64,000 nucleotides of DNA, from contig NZ_POXG01000007.1 in NCBI RefSeq assembly GCF_003044565.1, positions 1 through 64,000 on the forward strand. The letters are read 5' to 3'. Origin of the DNA: Neisseria sicca. Lineage in GTDB: Bacteria > Pseudomonadota > Gammaproteobacteria > Burkholderiales > Neisseriaceae. Made by a program: the position numbers and the translations under genes. The notes under the pieces were generated by a model that searched no databases, was not told the origin of the DNA, and worked only from the letters and a program-made list of their open reading frames with translations. Shown here piece after piece: positions 48,183 to 57,207 of this stretch; the stretch's first letter is position 1, and every line of letters begins with the position of its first letter.

Positions 48183-48331
48183 CCGTATGTGGTGCAAGTT
48201 GATGTAAACTTTTCAGACGACCTGCTGTAACACCGGCGCAAGGCGGTAAAATGCGGCTTGATCTGCTTTTCAAACGATTAATCCCGATATTCAGGCAAAA
48301 GGTCGTCTGAAAACACCCAATCGGCAATCCC

Positions 48332-49552
48332 ATGAATGAAATGATGAACAAGATGTTGAAACACAATTTGGTGCAAAGCGATGCCCTAAAGAACAAAAAA
48401 CCGTCATTATCCAAATGTCGGCGCGCCTTGATGCTTATCCTTATCGGCGGAACAGCCGCTCCTGCCGCCTACGCCGACACAGCTTTACAATGTACTTCCA
48501 TTCAAGACAATGCCACCCGTTTGGCGTGTTACGACAGCATTTACTCGGCTCAACTGCCGCCGCAAGCTCCGCTGCCCGTCATTCGCGAAGAAACCGCCAA
48601 AGCACCGGTCGATTTACCCAAAACCATCAGCACCAGCCGCGAGAAAAAAACGGCAACGATTGTATTTGACGAAAATAAAGAACAATCCACCCTTTCGGAA
48701 GACAATCTCCGCACTACAGCCGATGCCTACACGCCACTGAGTCTGATGTACGATTTGGACAAAAACGACTCGCGCGGCTTATTGAGTGTGCGCGAGCACA
48801 ATCCCATGTACCTGATGCCCGCATGGTACAACAGCTCGCCCAACCTGCATCCCCATTCCCCTTCGCGCGGCACGACCAATCAGGAAAAATTCAGCGAACA
48901 GAAACACATAGAAACCAAACTGCAAGTTTCGTTCAAAAGCAAAATTGCCGAAGATTTGTTTAAAACCCGCGCGGATTTGTGGTTCGGCTACACCCAAAAA
49001 TCCGATTGGCAGATTTACAACCAAGGCAGAAAATCCGCGCCATTCCGCAACACCGATTACGAACCCGAAATTTTCCTGACCCAGCCTGTGAAGGCTGATT
49101 TGCCGTTCGGCGGCAAACTGCGCATGGTCGGTGCAGGTTTCGTCCACCAATCCAACGGACAAAGCCGTCCCGAATCCCGCTCATGGAACCGCGTTTACGC
49201 ATTGGCGGGGATGGAATGGGGCAAACTGACCGTCATCCCGCGCGTGTGGATGCGCGCATTCGATCAGACCGGTGAAAACAACGACAATCCCGACATTACC
49301 GACTACATGGGTCATGGCGATTTGAGGCTGCAATACCGTCTGAACGACAAACAAAATATTTCGTCCCTGCTGCGCTACAATCCCAAAACCGGACACGGCG
49401 CGGTTGAAGCCGCCTACACTTTCCCGATTAAAGGCAAACTTAAAGGTGTCGTGCGCGGCTTTCACGGCTACGGCGAAAGCCTGATTGATTACAACCACAA
49501 ACAAAACGGCATCGGCATCGGCCTGATGTTCAACGACTGGGACGGAATTTAA
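48332..49552 (+). CDS. pldA: Outer-membrane phospholipase A (OMPLA)
   Basis: Ca2+-dependent outer-membrane phospholipase A1/A2. 406 aa: N-terminus with several possible Met starts, signal peptide core ALMLILIGGTAAPAAYA, a roughly 75-residue pre-barrel region, then a 12-strand barrel from about 130. The catalytic triad is intact with the right spacing: His272 and Ser274 in GFVHQSNGQS, and Asn286 in RSWNR. The DUS at 48300 lies just upstream; a DUS pair follows the stop. Confidence 0.95.
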   Translation: MNEMMNKMLKHNLVQSDALKNKKPSLSKCRRALMLILIGGTAAPAAYADTALQCTSIQDNATRLACYDSIYSAQLPPQAPLPVIREETAKAPVDLPKTISTSREKKTATIVFDENKEQSTLSEDNLRTTADAYTPLSLMYDLDKNDSRGLLSVREHNPMYLMPAWYNSSPNLHPHSPSRGTTNQEKFSEQKHIETKLQVSFKSKIAEDLFKTRADLWFGYTQKSDWQIYNQGRKSAPFRNTDYEPEIFLTQPVKADLPFGGKLRMVGAGFVHQSNGQSRPESRSWNRVYALAGMEWGKLTVIPRVWMRAFDQTGENNDNPDITDYMGHGDLRLQYRLNDKQNISSLLRYNPKTGHGAVEAAYTFPIKGKLKGVVRGFHGYGESLIDYNHKQNGIGIGLMFNDWDGI

Positions 49553-49562
49553 TGCCGAATCT

Positions 49563-49611
49563 TGTTTTCAGACGACCTTTTATACCATGTTGTACGCAGG
49601 TCATCTGAAAG
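49563..49611. terminator. Imperfect inverted DUS pair after pldA
   Basis: TTTTCAGACGACCTTTT and a one-base variant AGGTCATCTGAAA around a 20-nt loop. The degenerate arm would weaken both uptake and hairpin. Confidence 0.5.
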
Positions 49612-49710
49612 CAAAACAAACACCCTTCCCATATTAAAAACACTCGTTTCCTATCGCCCAAACGCGTATAATGCAACGTTTGGGCGATATTTGTCGGAAT
49701 AACACAGAAG

Positions 49711-50412
49711 ATGACAGAACAAACGGCCGAAGGCGGAAAAGTTGCCAAGGCATTAAAAAAATATCTGATTACAGGCATGTTGGTGTGGCTGCCGATAGCC
49801 GTAACCATTTGGGCGGTCAGCTATATCATATCTGCCGCCGACCGGCTGATCAGTCTGCTGCCCGAGCAATGGCAGCCTCAATATTTCTGGGGATTCAATA
49901 TTCCCGGCTTGGGTATTATTGCCGCCATTGTCGTCTTGTTTCTGACCGGCGTGTTCGCCGCCAACGTTTTAGGACGCCAAATCCTCGCCGCATGGGACAG
50001 CCTGCTGGGACGGATTCCCGTCGTCAAGTCCATCTATTCCAGCGTCAAAAAGGTATCCGAGTCCCTGCTTTCCGACAGCAGCCGCTCGTTCAGAACGCCC
50101 GTGCTGGTTCCGTTCCCGCAGCCCAATATTTGGACGATTGCCTTTGTTTCAGGGCATATTCCCGACAAACTTAAAGGCAGCCTGCCGCACGATGACGACT
50201 ATCTTTCCGTCTATGTGCCGACCACGCCCAACCCGACCGGCGGCTATTACATCATGGTGAAAAAAAGCGACGTGCGCGAACTCGATATGAGCGTGGACGA
50301 AGCATTGAAATATGTGATTTCGTTGGGCATGGTGATGCCGGATGAAGTTCGGGTCAAGGCTTTGGCAGAACACAGGTCGTCTGAAAACGGCGATACAGAA
50401 CAAAACAATTAA
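49711..50412 (+). CDS. DUF502 family inner-membrane protein
   Basis: 233 aa. Two TM segments (KYLITGMLVWLPIAVTIWAVSYII and PGLGIIAAIVVLFLTGVFAANVLG, about 18-41 and 66-89), then RIPVVKSIYSSVKKVSE, PVLVPFPQPNIWTIAFVSG and VYVPTTPNPTGGYYIMV: the DUF502 signature set. Function unknown in the family. The C-terminal codons RSSEN are the 5' arm of a DUS hairpin that runs past the stop codon. It lies 64 bp before aspS, probably in the same neighbourhood unit. Confidence 0.92.
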   Translation: MTEQTAEGGKVAKALKKYLITGMLVWLPIAVTIWAVSYIISAADRLISLLPEQWQPQYFWGFNIPGLGIIAAIVVLFLTGVFAANVLGRQILAAWDSLLGRIPVVKSIYSSVKKVSESLLSDSSRSFRTPVLVPFPQPNIWTIAFVSGHIPDKLKGSLPHDDDYLSVYVPTTPNPTGGYYIMVKKSDVRELDMSVDEALKYVISLGMVMPDEVRVKALAEHRSSENGDTEQNN

Positions 50413-50435
50413 GGTGTCTTTTTTTCAGACGACCT
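50374..50435 (+). terminator. DUS hairpin straddling the DUF502 stop codon
   Basis: AGGTCGTCTGAAAA (50374-50387, translated) and TTTTCAGACGACCT (50422-50435) with a 34-nt loop containing the stop. A wide loop, so efficiency is uncertain. Confidence 0.5.
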
Positions 50436-50476
50436 TTTCCTTCTTTTCAAATTGAACAATATAAAAAGGTGATTTT

Positions 50477-52285
50477 ATGCGTACCAACTATTGCGGCCTG
50501 ATCAGCGAGCAATACTTAGACCAAACCGTAACCGTCAAAGGCTGGGTACACCGCCGGCGCGACCACGGCGGTGTGATTTTTATCGACCTGCGCGACCGCG
50601 AAGGCATCGTCCAAGTCGTGATTGACCCCGACACGCCCGAAGCGTTTGCCACTGCCGATTCCGCCCGCAACGAATACGTTTTGAGCATTACCGGCCGCGT
50701 GCGCAACCGTCCGGAAGGCACGACCAACGACAAAATGATTTCCGGAAAAATCGAAATCCTTGCCAAAGAAATCGAAGTCTTGAACGCCGCTGCGACGCCG
50801 CCGTTCCAAATTGACGACGAAAACATCAGCGAAAACGTGCGCCTGACCAACCGCGTTATCGACCTGCGCCGTCCGGTAATGCAGCGCAACCTGCGCCTGC
50901 GTTATCAAGTCGCTATGGGCGTTCGCCGTTATCTGGATGCGCAAGGTTTCATCGACATCGAAACGCCGATGCTGACCCGCTCCACGCCTGAAGGCGCGCG
51001 CGACTACCTCGTGCCGAGCCGTGTTCATCCGGGCGAGTTTTTCGCACTGCCGCAATCGCCGCAATTGTTCAAACAACTGTTGATGGTGGCGGGTTTCGAC
51101 CGTTACTACCAAATCACCAAGTGCTTCCGCGACGAAGACTTACGCGCCGACCGCCAGCCCGAATTCACCCAAATCGACTTGGAAACCTCGTTCTTGAACG
51201 AGGATGAAATTATGGACATCACCGAAGGCATGGCAAAACAAGTCTTCCAAGACGCGCTGGGCGTGGACTTGGGCGATTTCCCGCGTATGCCTTACTCCGA
51301 AGCCATGTTCTACTACGGCTCCGACAAACCCGATATGCGTATCAACCTGAAATTCACCGAGCTGACCGACCTGATGAAAACGGAAGAATTCAAAGTCTTC
51401 CGTGGCGCAGCCGACATGAAGGGCGGCCGCGTGGTTGCCTTGCGCGTACCGAACGGCGCGAAATTCAGCCGCAAAGAAATCGACGAATACACCAAATTTG
51501 TCGGCATCTACGGCGCGAAAGGTTTGGCGTACATCAAAGTGAACGATGTCAGCAACCTTTCCAACGGCGAAGATAGCGGCCTGCAATCTCCAATCGTGAA
51601 ATTCCTGTCTGAAAACGCCCTGAAAGAAATCATCGAGCGTACCGGCGCGCAAAACGGCGACATCATCTTCTTCGGCGCAGACAAAGCCAAAGTCGTGAAC
51701 GAAGCCATCGGCGCGCTGCGTATCAAAGTCGGTTTGGAACACGGCGCGGAAAACGGCTACTTCGTGGACGAATGGAAACCTTTGTGGGTCGTCGATTTCC
51801 CGATGTTCGAATACGACGAAGACGGCGACCGCTGGGCAGCCATGCACCATCCGTTTACCTCGCCCAAGCCCGGTCATGAAGACCTGATGGCGTCCGATCC
51901 TGAAAACTGCCTGGCACGCGCCTACGATATGGTGTTGAACGGTTGGGAAATCGGCGGCGGTTCCATCCGTATCCACCGTGCCGACGTACAGGAAAAAGTG
52001 TTCGCCGCTCTGAAAATCAGCCCCGAAGAGCAACAAGAAAAATTCGGCTTCCTCTTGGACAACCTGAAATTCGGCGCGCCTCCGCACGGCGGTTTGGCAT
52101 TCGGTCTCGACCGTCTGGTGACGCTGATGACCGGCGCCGAATCCATCCGCGACGTGATTGCCTTCCCGAAAACCCAACGCGCCCAATGTCTGCTGACCAA
52201 CGCGCCAAATGCGGTGGACGACAAACAACTGCGCGAATTGAGCTTGCGCCTGCGTCAAAAAGCGACTGAAAATAAAGAAGCGTAA
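50477..52285 (+). CDS. aspS: Aspartyl-tRNA synthetase
   Basis: Class II aminoacyl-tRNA synthetase, bacterial type with the GAD insertion. 602 aa. N-terminal OB fold [48 protein letters not shown], motif 2 [19 protein letters not shown], flipping-loop and motif 3 [19 protein letters not shown]. Since Neisseria uses the amidotransferase route for Asn-tRNA, the enzyme may be non-discriminating; the sequence alone does not prove it. AAAAGGTG precedes the ATG. Confidence 0.97.
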   Translation: MRTNYCGLISEQYLDQTVTVKGWVHRRRDHGGVIFIDLRDREGIVQVVIDPDTPEAFATADSARNEYVLSITGRVRNRPEGTTNDKMISGKIEILAKEIEVLNAAATPPFQIDDENISENVRLTNRVIDLRRPVMQRNLRLRYQVAMGVRRYLDAQGFIDIETPMLTRSTPEGARDYLVPSRVHPGEFFALPQSPQLFKQLLMVAGFDRYYQITKCFRDEDLRADRQPEFTQIDLETSFLNEDEIMDITEGMAKQVFQDALGVDLGDFPRMPYSEAMFYYGSDKPDMRINLKFTELTDLMKTEEFKVFRGAADMKGGRVVALRVPNGAKFSRKEIDEYTKFVGIYGAKGLAYIKVNDVSNLSNGEDSGLQSPIVKFLSENALKEIIERTGAQNGDIIFFGADKAKVVNEAIGALRIKVGLEHGAENGYFVDEWKPLWVVDFPMFEYDEDGDRWAAMHHPFTSPKPGHEDLMASDPENCLARAYDMVLNGWEIGGGSIRIHRADVQEKVFAALKISPEEQQEKFGFLLDNLKFGAPPHGGLAFGLDRLVTLMTGAESIRDVIAFPKTQRAQCLLTNAPNAVDDKQLRELSLRLRQKATENKEA

Positions 52286-52318
52286 TTTTTAAAAGCAGGT
52301 GGGCAACACCTGACAGTC

Positions 52319-52365
52319 AAAAGGTCGTCTGAAACCTATTACAGGGGTTTCAGACGACCTTTTTT
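52319..52365 (+). terminator. Inverted-DUS terminator after aspS
   Basis: AAAAGGTCGTCTGAAACC and GGTTTCAGACGACCTTTTTT, 33 bp past the aspS stop; strong T-run that runs straight into the CREE. Confidence 0.85.
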
Positions 52366-52366
52366 A

Positions 52367-52473
52367 TATAGTGGATTAAATTTAAATCAGAACAAGGCGA
52401 CGAAGCCGCAGACAGTACAAATAGTACGGCAAGGCGAGGCAACGCAGTACTGGTTTAAATTTAATCCACTATA
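52367..52473 (+). mobile_element. Correia repeat enclosed element (CREE), short 107-bp form
   Basis: TATAGTGGATTAA to TTAATCCACTATA with the internal roughly 50 bp (IHF-site region) missing compared with the two long copies. It abuts the T-run of the aspS terminator. Confidence 0.92.
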
Positions 52474-52735
52474 ACAGATGTGACAAATGTCAGGAGGCGG
52501 GCATTTTCTATTTTAATCCTTCGGCATTCATCACATAATGGGTAAATCCGTCTATTAACTTTAGCCTATTTGAGTAATATCAGCTTATCTTCATAATCCC
52601 ACGGTAATTTTTTTACATTTCCTTTTTGTCATGCTATTCTCGCCTCCCCTGTATGTATCAGCTTGTTTAATCAAGAAGTTTATTGTTGCAGGCATACAGA
52701 TAATATCTTAATTAATTATTGATAAGAGTATAGCT
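52474..52735. other. Leader region of the Slam cargo gene
   Basis: 262 bp, AT-rich, no gene. It must hold the promoter of the cargo gene. The GATAA-containing stretch at 52699-52730 was inspected as a Fur site and not accepted. Confidence 0.45.
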
Positions 52736-54109
52736 ATGAAAAAAATAACTTCCTCCATTCTAAAAACCTGTTTTGCAGCGACGGCGGTTATCGCGGCGCA
52801 TTCCGCGTTTGCATATGACGCTTCCCGCCCTACCTCCGCACCTACACGCAGCACTTTGGACAACCACAATTTCCCCTATTCCATGCCGATTAATCCTAAC
52901 GCAGCGCGTGACGGCAAACCTTATCTGACTGCACACAGCAACGTGATGACACTGGCGGGCGCCACCCTACCTCCTGCACGTCCGGCCAAACCGACTGCGC
53001 CTCCTCCACAACGTGCGCCATTGGCTAACCAAGATTTCCCTTACTCCATGCCAATCAACCCCAACGCAGCCAATGACGGCAAACCTTATTTGAAAGCACA
53101 CGACGACGTGATGACGCTGGCGGGTGCGACCCTGCCTCCTGCACGTCCAGTCAAACCGACTGCGCCTCCTCCATCCAAACCTGTCGGCAACAATGGCGAC
53201 TTTCCTTACTCCATGCCAATCGGCGGCAATGTTTCGATACCGGACAGTGGTGTGATGAGCACAGCTTCCCAACCTCCTGCCCGCCCTATCGGCAAACCGA
53301 TTGCGCCTCCTCCGTCTAAACCCGTCGTCAACAATGGTAACTTCCCTTACTCTGAGCCAATTTATGGCAAACGTACTTCGACAACACCTTACAGCGTCAT
53401 GACCACAGCCGACGTACCTCCTGCCTACAATCCAAATAACGCAGTGGCAAAACCTCAATATACAGTCAAAAACTCCGTCCGCGTTGCTGATGCCGACAAC
53501 CTGAAAAACAAAGAAATCCTGTTTGTTATCGACAGAATCGAAGGCAAGGGCGAGCGTGTCATCCGCGAACGCCGCATTAATCAGATCGAGCTGTTCAGCC
53601 TGAACACTGAAGACGGCAAAGGAAAAGGCTTGCTGACCATCGGCAAAATTCCGACTGCTTCGGGCAATGTGTTCTTCGGCGAATGGGCGCCTGCTTCAGA
53701 AGCCGCCGCTACTGCGCATGTCAAAGGCAACGCGCATCCTGCTTGGTTCTATGGCAAAAACCCGACTGGCAGCACCAAAGGCTTGGCAACTGCGACTTAC
53801 AACGTAGTCGGTGTCAACGGTCATAAAGCCGGCGAACGCGATATCTATACCGGTACCGTCAAAGCCTATTTCGGTTCAGGCGACAGCGGCAGCATGACCG
53901 GCAAACTGGCGCGCCATACCGACACTCTGGACTTTGCCGGCGTGAAAATCGACAACCGCAACGGTACTTTCGCCTCTGACGCCGCCCGCAACCACGAAGG
54001 CATCAAAGGTCAGTTCTACGGTCAAAATGCCGCCGCATTGGTGGGTACTGCGACCCGTGGTACGGAAAGCCGCGCCGATGACATCTCCTTCGGCGGTATA
54101 AAACAATAA
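52736..54109 (+). CDS. Predicted type XI (Slam-dependent) secreted protein with a proline-rich repeat arm and TbpB-like barrel
   Basis: 457 aa. Sec signal MKKITSSILKTCFAATAVIAAHSAFA|YD with no lipobox Cys, so the product should be soluble, not a surface lipoprotein. Residues about 42-235 hold four repeats beginning FPYSMPI (46, 101, 156; variant FPYSEPI at 203), each followed by VMTLAGATLPPARP-like and PPP-rich linkers, at 55-, 55- and 47-residue spacing. From about 243 a beta-rich domain ends in motifs of the TbpB/fHbp barrel: KAYFGSGDSGSMTGKL, GIKGQFYGQNAAAL, and the C-terminal FGGIKQ. Such barrels are Slam cargo; soluble examples (hemophilins) bind haem. The slam gene is 264 bp downstream. 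Haem binding and the role of the repeats are inferences. An intrinsic terminator follows. Confidence 0.85.
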   Translation: MKKITSSILKTCFAATAVIAAHSAFAYDASRPTSAPTRSTLDNHNFPYSMPINPNAARDGKPYLTAHSNVMTLAGATLPPARPAKPTAPPPQRAPLANQDFPYSMPINPNAANDGKPYLKAHDDVMTLAGATLPPARPVKPTAPPPSKPVGNNGDFPYSMPIGGNVSIPDSGVMSTASQPPARPIGKPIAPPPSKPVVNNGNFPYSEPIYGKRTSTTPYSVMTTADVPPAYNPNNAVAKPQYTVKNSVRVADADNLKNKEILFVIDRIEGKGERVIRERRINQIELFSLNTEDGKGKGLLTIGKIPTASGNVFFGEWAPASEAAATAHVKGNAHPAWFYGKNPTGSTKGLATATYNVVGVNGHKAGERDIYTGTVKAYFGSGDSGSMTGKLARHTDTLDFAGVKIDNRNGTFASDAARNHEGIKGQFYGQNAAALVGTATRGTESRADDISFGGIKQ

Positions 54110-54126
54110 ACCGACGATGGGACCAT

Positions 54127-54165
54127 AACGGGGAAGGCGCGGATTGCCGTGCTTTCCCCGTTTTA
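54127..54165 (+). terminator. Intrinsic terminator of the cargo gene
   Basis: AACGGGGAA and TTCCCCGTT with a TTTT tail, 18 bp past the stop. It would make slam transcription lower than, or separate from, the cargo. Confidence 0.75.
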
Positions 54166-54373
54166 TGGCAAGTTGCGGACGAATTTCCGCAGTTTCCGTT
54201 TTCAGACGACCTTTTGTGCTCGTCTCTATCTAAAAGGGTCGTCTGAAAACAGAAACAGATTAAAAACAAAGCAATATTGAACATTGCATCTTTTCAGACG
54301 ACCTATTCCGCCTCGCTACAAACCCACCTCGTCTGAAAATTGCTTACCACACACCCAGCCCGAAAGAATACGA

Positions 54374-55849
54374 ATGAACAAATTCTGCGCCCTCCTGCTC
54401 ACCCTGCTGCCCCTGTCCGCCCACGCAGACAGCGACGACCTGCGCCGCCTGTCCGAAGAAAACGGACGCGTGCAGCAGCAATATCGGGAAAGCGGCTGGC
54501 TGGACGGCGGCACACCCGCAGGCGACATCGAAAACGACGACGCATACATCCGCATCGGCGGTCAAATTTACACCGTTGGCAACAATACCGAAGAGCTGGA
54601 AAGCGCGATTTACCATGCCATTAACGAACATCAATGGAAAAAGGCAGAACGCTTCGCCACACGTTACGCCGCCCTGCCCGACCATAATCCCGCCCTGCCC
54701 AAATTGGTGCTCGGCTTGAAACAACGCGCCGAAGGACGCCTCGCCGAAGCCTTGCGAAACCTGCAATCGGCAGAATCGCTCGACCCCGACAACCCGCGCA
54801 TCCTGCTCGAAACCGCGCGCCTTTATACCGAAGACAACCAAAACCGCGAAGCCCAAAGCGCATTCGTCCGCGCCCAATCCACCGACATTCCCGAAGAAAC
54901 CCGCGCCCTTATCGGACAATATCTCAGCGAAATCGACAAACGCAGCCGCTGGCACGGACAAATCGGCATTGCTTACGGCTACAACAGCAACATCAACCAA
55001 TCCGACGGCTCCGTCCGCTGCATCCTGCCGCTTGACGGCCAATGCCTCGCCTACCAAAACCTGCCCGCCCCCATCAGCTCCCCCGCATGGAATTACAGCA
55101 TAAGCGCAGGTAAAATCACCCCCGTCAAAGGACACCACAGCCTCAAAACCAACCTCCTCGCCTACGGCACACACTACCGCCGCAAAGACACAGACGCCGC
55201 CCTGTCCGACTACGGCAGCCAAACAGGCACACTGTCTGCCGGCTACGAATACGCCGACGCACAAAGCCGCCTCTCACTGATGCCCGTTTACGAACACGAA
55301 CGGCGCAACCGCCACACCTACTACAACGCCTACGGCGCCGAAGCATCGTGGACGCATGCCATCAACCCCAAATGGCAGATCAACGCCGACTGGTCGGGCA
55401 AACGCTACCGCCACAGCGGCACCGCCAAAACCTACGCCGCCGACTACACCGAATACCGCACAGGCTTGGGCGCAGAATACGCCCTAACCACCAAAACCGG
55501 CTTGTTCGCAGGCTCGGACTACACCCGCCGCACATACAACGGCGGCACATCCGACCACCGCGAATACACCCTCCGCACAGGCTTATACACCCTGTTTGAC
55601 AACGGCACCTACCTCAACGCCCTCGTCATGAAACGGCGCAACCTCTACGACCACGCAGGCATCGCCGCAGACGGACAAAGACGCAGCGACCGCCAAACCG
55701 TCTGGCTCGCCGCCGCAGGCTTCAGACAATGGCACATCGGCGGCTTCTACCCCGAACTGCGCTTCAAACACACCACCGTCAAAAGCAATTCCGTTTTCTA
55801 CCGCTACCGCCAAAACGAAATCATGCTGGGCGTGAAGAAACAGTTTTAA
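54374..55849 (+). CDS. Slam outer-membrane translocon (type XI secretion, DUF560)
   Basis: Surface lipoprotein assembly modulator family. The start at 54374 gives signal peptide MNKFCALLLTLLPLSAHA; the upstream ORF part is dropped. 491 aa. After a linker come TPR helices (about 75-190: YHAINEHQWKKAERFATRY, LPKLVLGLKQRAEGRLAEALRNLQSAESLDPDNPRILLETARLY), then a 14-strand-type barrel from HGQIGIAYGYNSNINQ (about 194) to a C-terminal Phe (GVKKQF), all as in Slam1/Slam2. Family role: move a specific cargo across the outer membrane. The adjacent cargo has a Slam-type barrel, so the pair is expected to be cognate. Confidence 0.9.
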   Translation: MNKFCALLLTLLPLSAHADSDDLRRLSEENGRVQQQYRESGWLDGGTPAGDIENDDAYIRIGGQIYTVGNNTEELESAIYHAINEHQWKKAERFATRYAALPDHNPALPKLVLGLKQRAEGRLAEALRNLQSAESLDPDNPRILLETARLYTEDNQNREAQSAFVRAQSTDIPEETRALIGQYLSEIDKRSRWHGQIGIAYGYNSNINQSDGSVRCILPLDGQCLAYQNLPAPISSPAWNYSISAGKITPVKGHHSLKTNLLAYGTHYRRKDTDAALSDYGSQTGTLSAGYEYADAQSRLSLMPVYEHERRNRHTYYNAYGAEASWTHAINPKWQINADWSGKRYRHSGTAKTYAADYTEYRTGLGAEYALTTKTGLFAGSDYTRRTYNGGTSDHREYTLRTGLYTLFDNGTYLNALVMKRRNLYDHAGIAADGQRRSDRQTVWLAAAGFRQWHIGGFYPELRFKHTTVKSNSVFYRYRQNEIMLGVKKQF

Positions 55850-55881
55850 AACGCTTTTGCCGAATGGACAAACACATGAAC

Positions 55882-55922
55882 AAGGTCGTCTGAAAATAAA
55901 AGTTTTAGATTTCAGACGACCT
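55882..55922. terminator. Inverted-DUS terminator after slam
   Basis: AAGGTCGTCTGAAA and TTTCAGACGACCT, 32 bp past the slam stop. Confidence 0.7.
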
Positions 55923-55989
55923 CGTTTAATAGGTTCAAATGGCAGCCAACACCCTACCCGCCGCAATCTCCATCCACTCCTTTCTCCTC

Positions 55990-57088
55990 CCCTGCGACCT
56001 ACCCCCTCTCCCATCGGAGGGAGAGGGTTGGGGAGAGGGTGACTCTATGGGCTGCACGAATTTGATTTTTCCCAAACAAAAAAGCCACCCCCATCCTAGC
56101 CTTCCCCCGCCGGACGGGGGAAGGAACAAGGTTGCTGTTGCGGCGAAAAGTCGTCTGAAACCAAAATCTTGTTTTCAGACGACCTTTTTAACCGGCTCTA
56201 ACCAGTAAACACCTTACCTACTGCTGCAACCTGCCCCCTCTCCCGTTGGCGGGCGAGGGTTGGGGAGAGGGCGGCTCTATGGTCTGCACGAATTTGATTT
56301 CTCCAAGTCACAAAGCCACCCCCATCCTAACCTTCCCCCGCCGGATGGGGGAATGAACAGTGTTACTGATGTGGCGAAAGGTCGTCTGAAAACAAGATTT
56401 TGTTTTCAGACGACCTTTTTAATCGGTTCTAAACAGTAAATACCTTACCTACCGCCATTCTCCCCAATATTACCTTACCATCTGCTGCAACCTCCCCCCC
56501 TCTCCCGTCGGCGGGAGAGGGTTGGGGAGAGGGTGGCTCTACGGGCAGCTCGACTTTGATTTTTCCTCAGAAACACAAAGCCACCCCCATCCTAGCCTTC
56601 CCCCGCCAGACGGGGGAAGGGACAAGATTGCTGTTGCAGCGGGAGGTCGTCTGAAAATTGGGATTTATGAATTTCAGACGACCTCATCATTCGTCATCAG
56701 ATCACACCAAACGCCACCACAGCCTTCATTCCCGCGCAGGCGGGAATCCATTTTTAGGATTAGGTTTGTTTGAATAGTTCTTAAGATTTTTGTTGCTAGA
56801 TTTCTGTTATTGAAAATTAGATTCCCACCGTAGCTGTCCTCGCGGAGACAGGAATGTCGGCAGTCAGACAAGAATTTATGCCGCGCCCTGCAACCTGCCC
56901 CCTCTCCCGTCTGGCGGGAGAGGGCTGGGGAGAGGGTGGCTCTACGAACCACACTACTTTGATTTTTCCTCAGAAACACAAAGCCACCCCTATCCTAACC
57001 TTCCACCGCCGGACGGGGGAAAGGACAAGGTTGCTGTTGTGGCGAGAGGTCGTCTGAAAATAAAAGTTTTAGATTTCAGACGACCTCA
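55990..57088. repeat. Four-copy array of a composite palindromic intergenic repeat
   Basis: Units at about 55990-56188, 56227-56420, 56490-56687 and 56891-57088. Each has, in order, a CCCTCTCCC/GGGAGAGGG palindrome followed by TTGGGGAGAGGG or a close variant, a conserved spacer with CACGAATTTGATTT or a variant, GCCACCCCCATCCTA, a second palindrome CTTCCCCCGCC/CGGGGGAAGG, and a DUS hairpin. A dRS3 20-mer (56728-56747) separates units 3 and 4. The whole 1.36-kb gap between slam and ackA has no gene. Confidence 0.85.
56728..56747. repeat. dRS3 20-mer
   Basis: ATTCCC-N8-GGGAAT with the same eight internal bases as the copy at 25370-25389. Confidence 0.8.
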
Positions 57089-57142
57089 TCATTCATCATC
57101 AGACCACGCCAAACGCCGTCGTCGTCATTCCCACAAAATAAG

Positions 57143-57179
57143 AAGTCGTCTGAAACCCATCTTTCAGACGACCTCTTTT
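57143..57179. terminator. Inverted-DUS terminator after ackA
   Basis: AAGTCGTCTGAAA and TTTCAGACGACCTCTTTT around a 7-nt loop, 28 bp past the ackA stop. Confidence 0.7.
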
Positions 57180-57207
57180 CTCTTTCAAAAACGCTCTGCC
57201 CTAACCT

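Noticed and set aside
47654..48241. 195-codon minus-strand ORF over rpsT
   Set aside because: Antisense shadow of rpsT and its leader.
52699..52730. Possible Fur box in front of the Slam cargo gene
   Set aside because: Only GATAA fragments match; the palindromic 7-1-7 pattern is not met. Iron or haem control remains possible but is not shown.
56496..56503. Poly-C run in the intergenic array as a phase-variation tract
   Set aside because: It is short, lies in a non-coding palindrome and is not placed in a promoter or reading frame.
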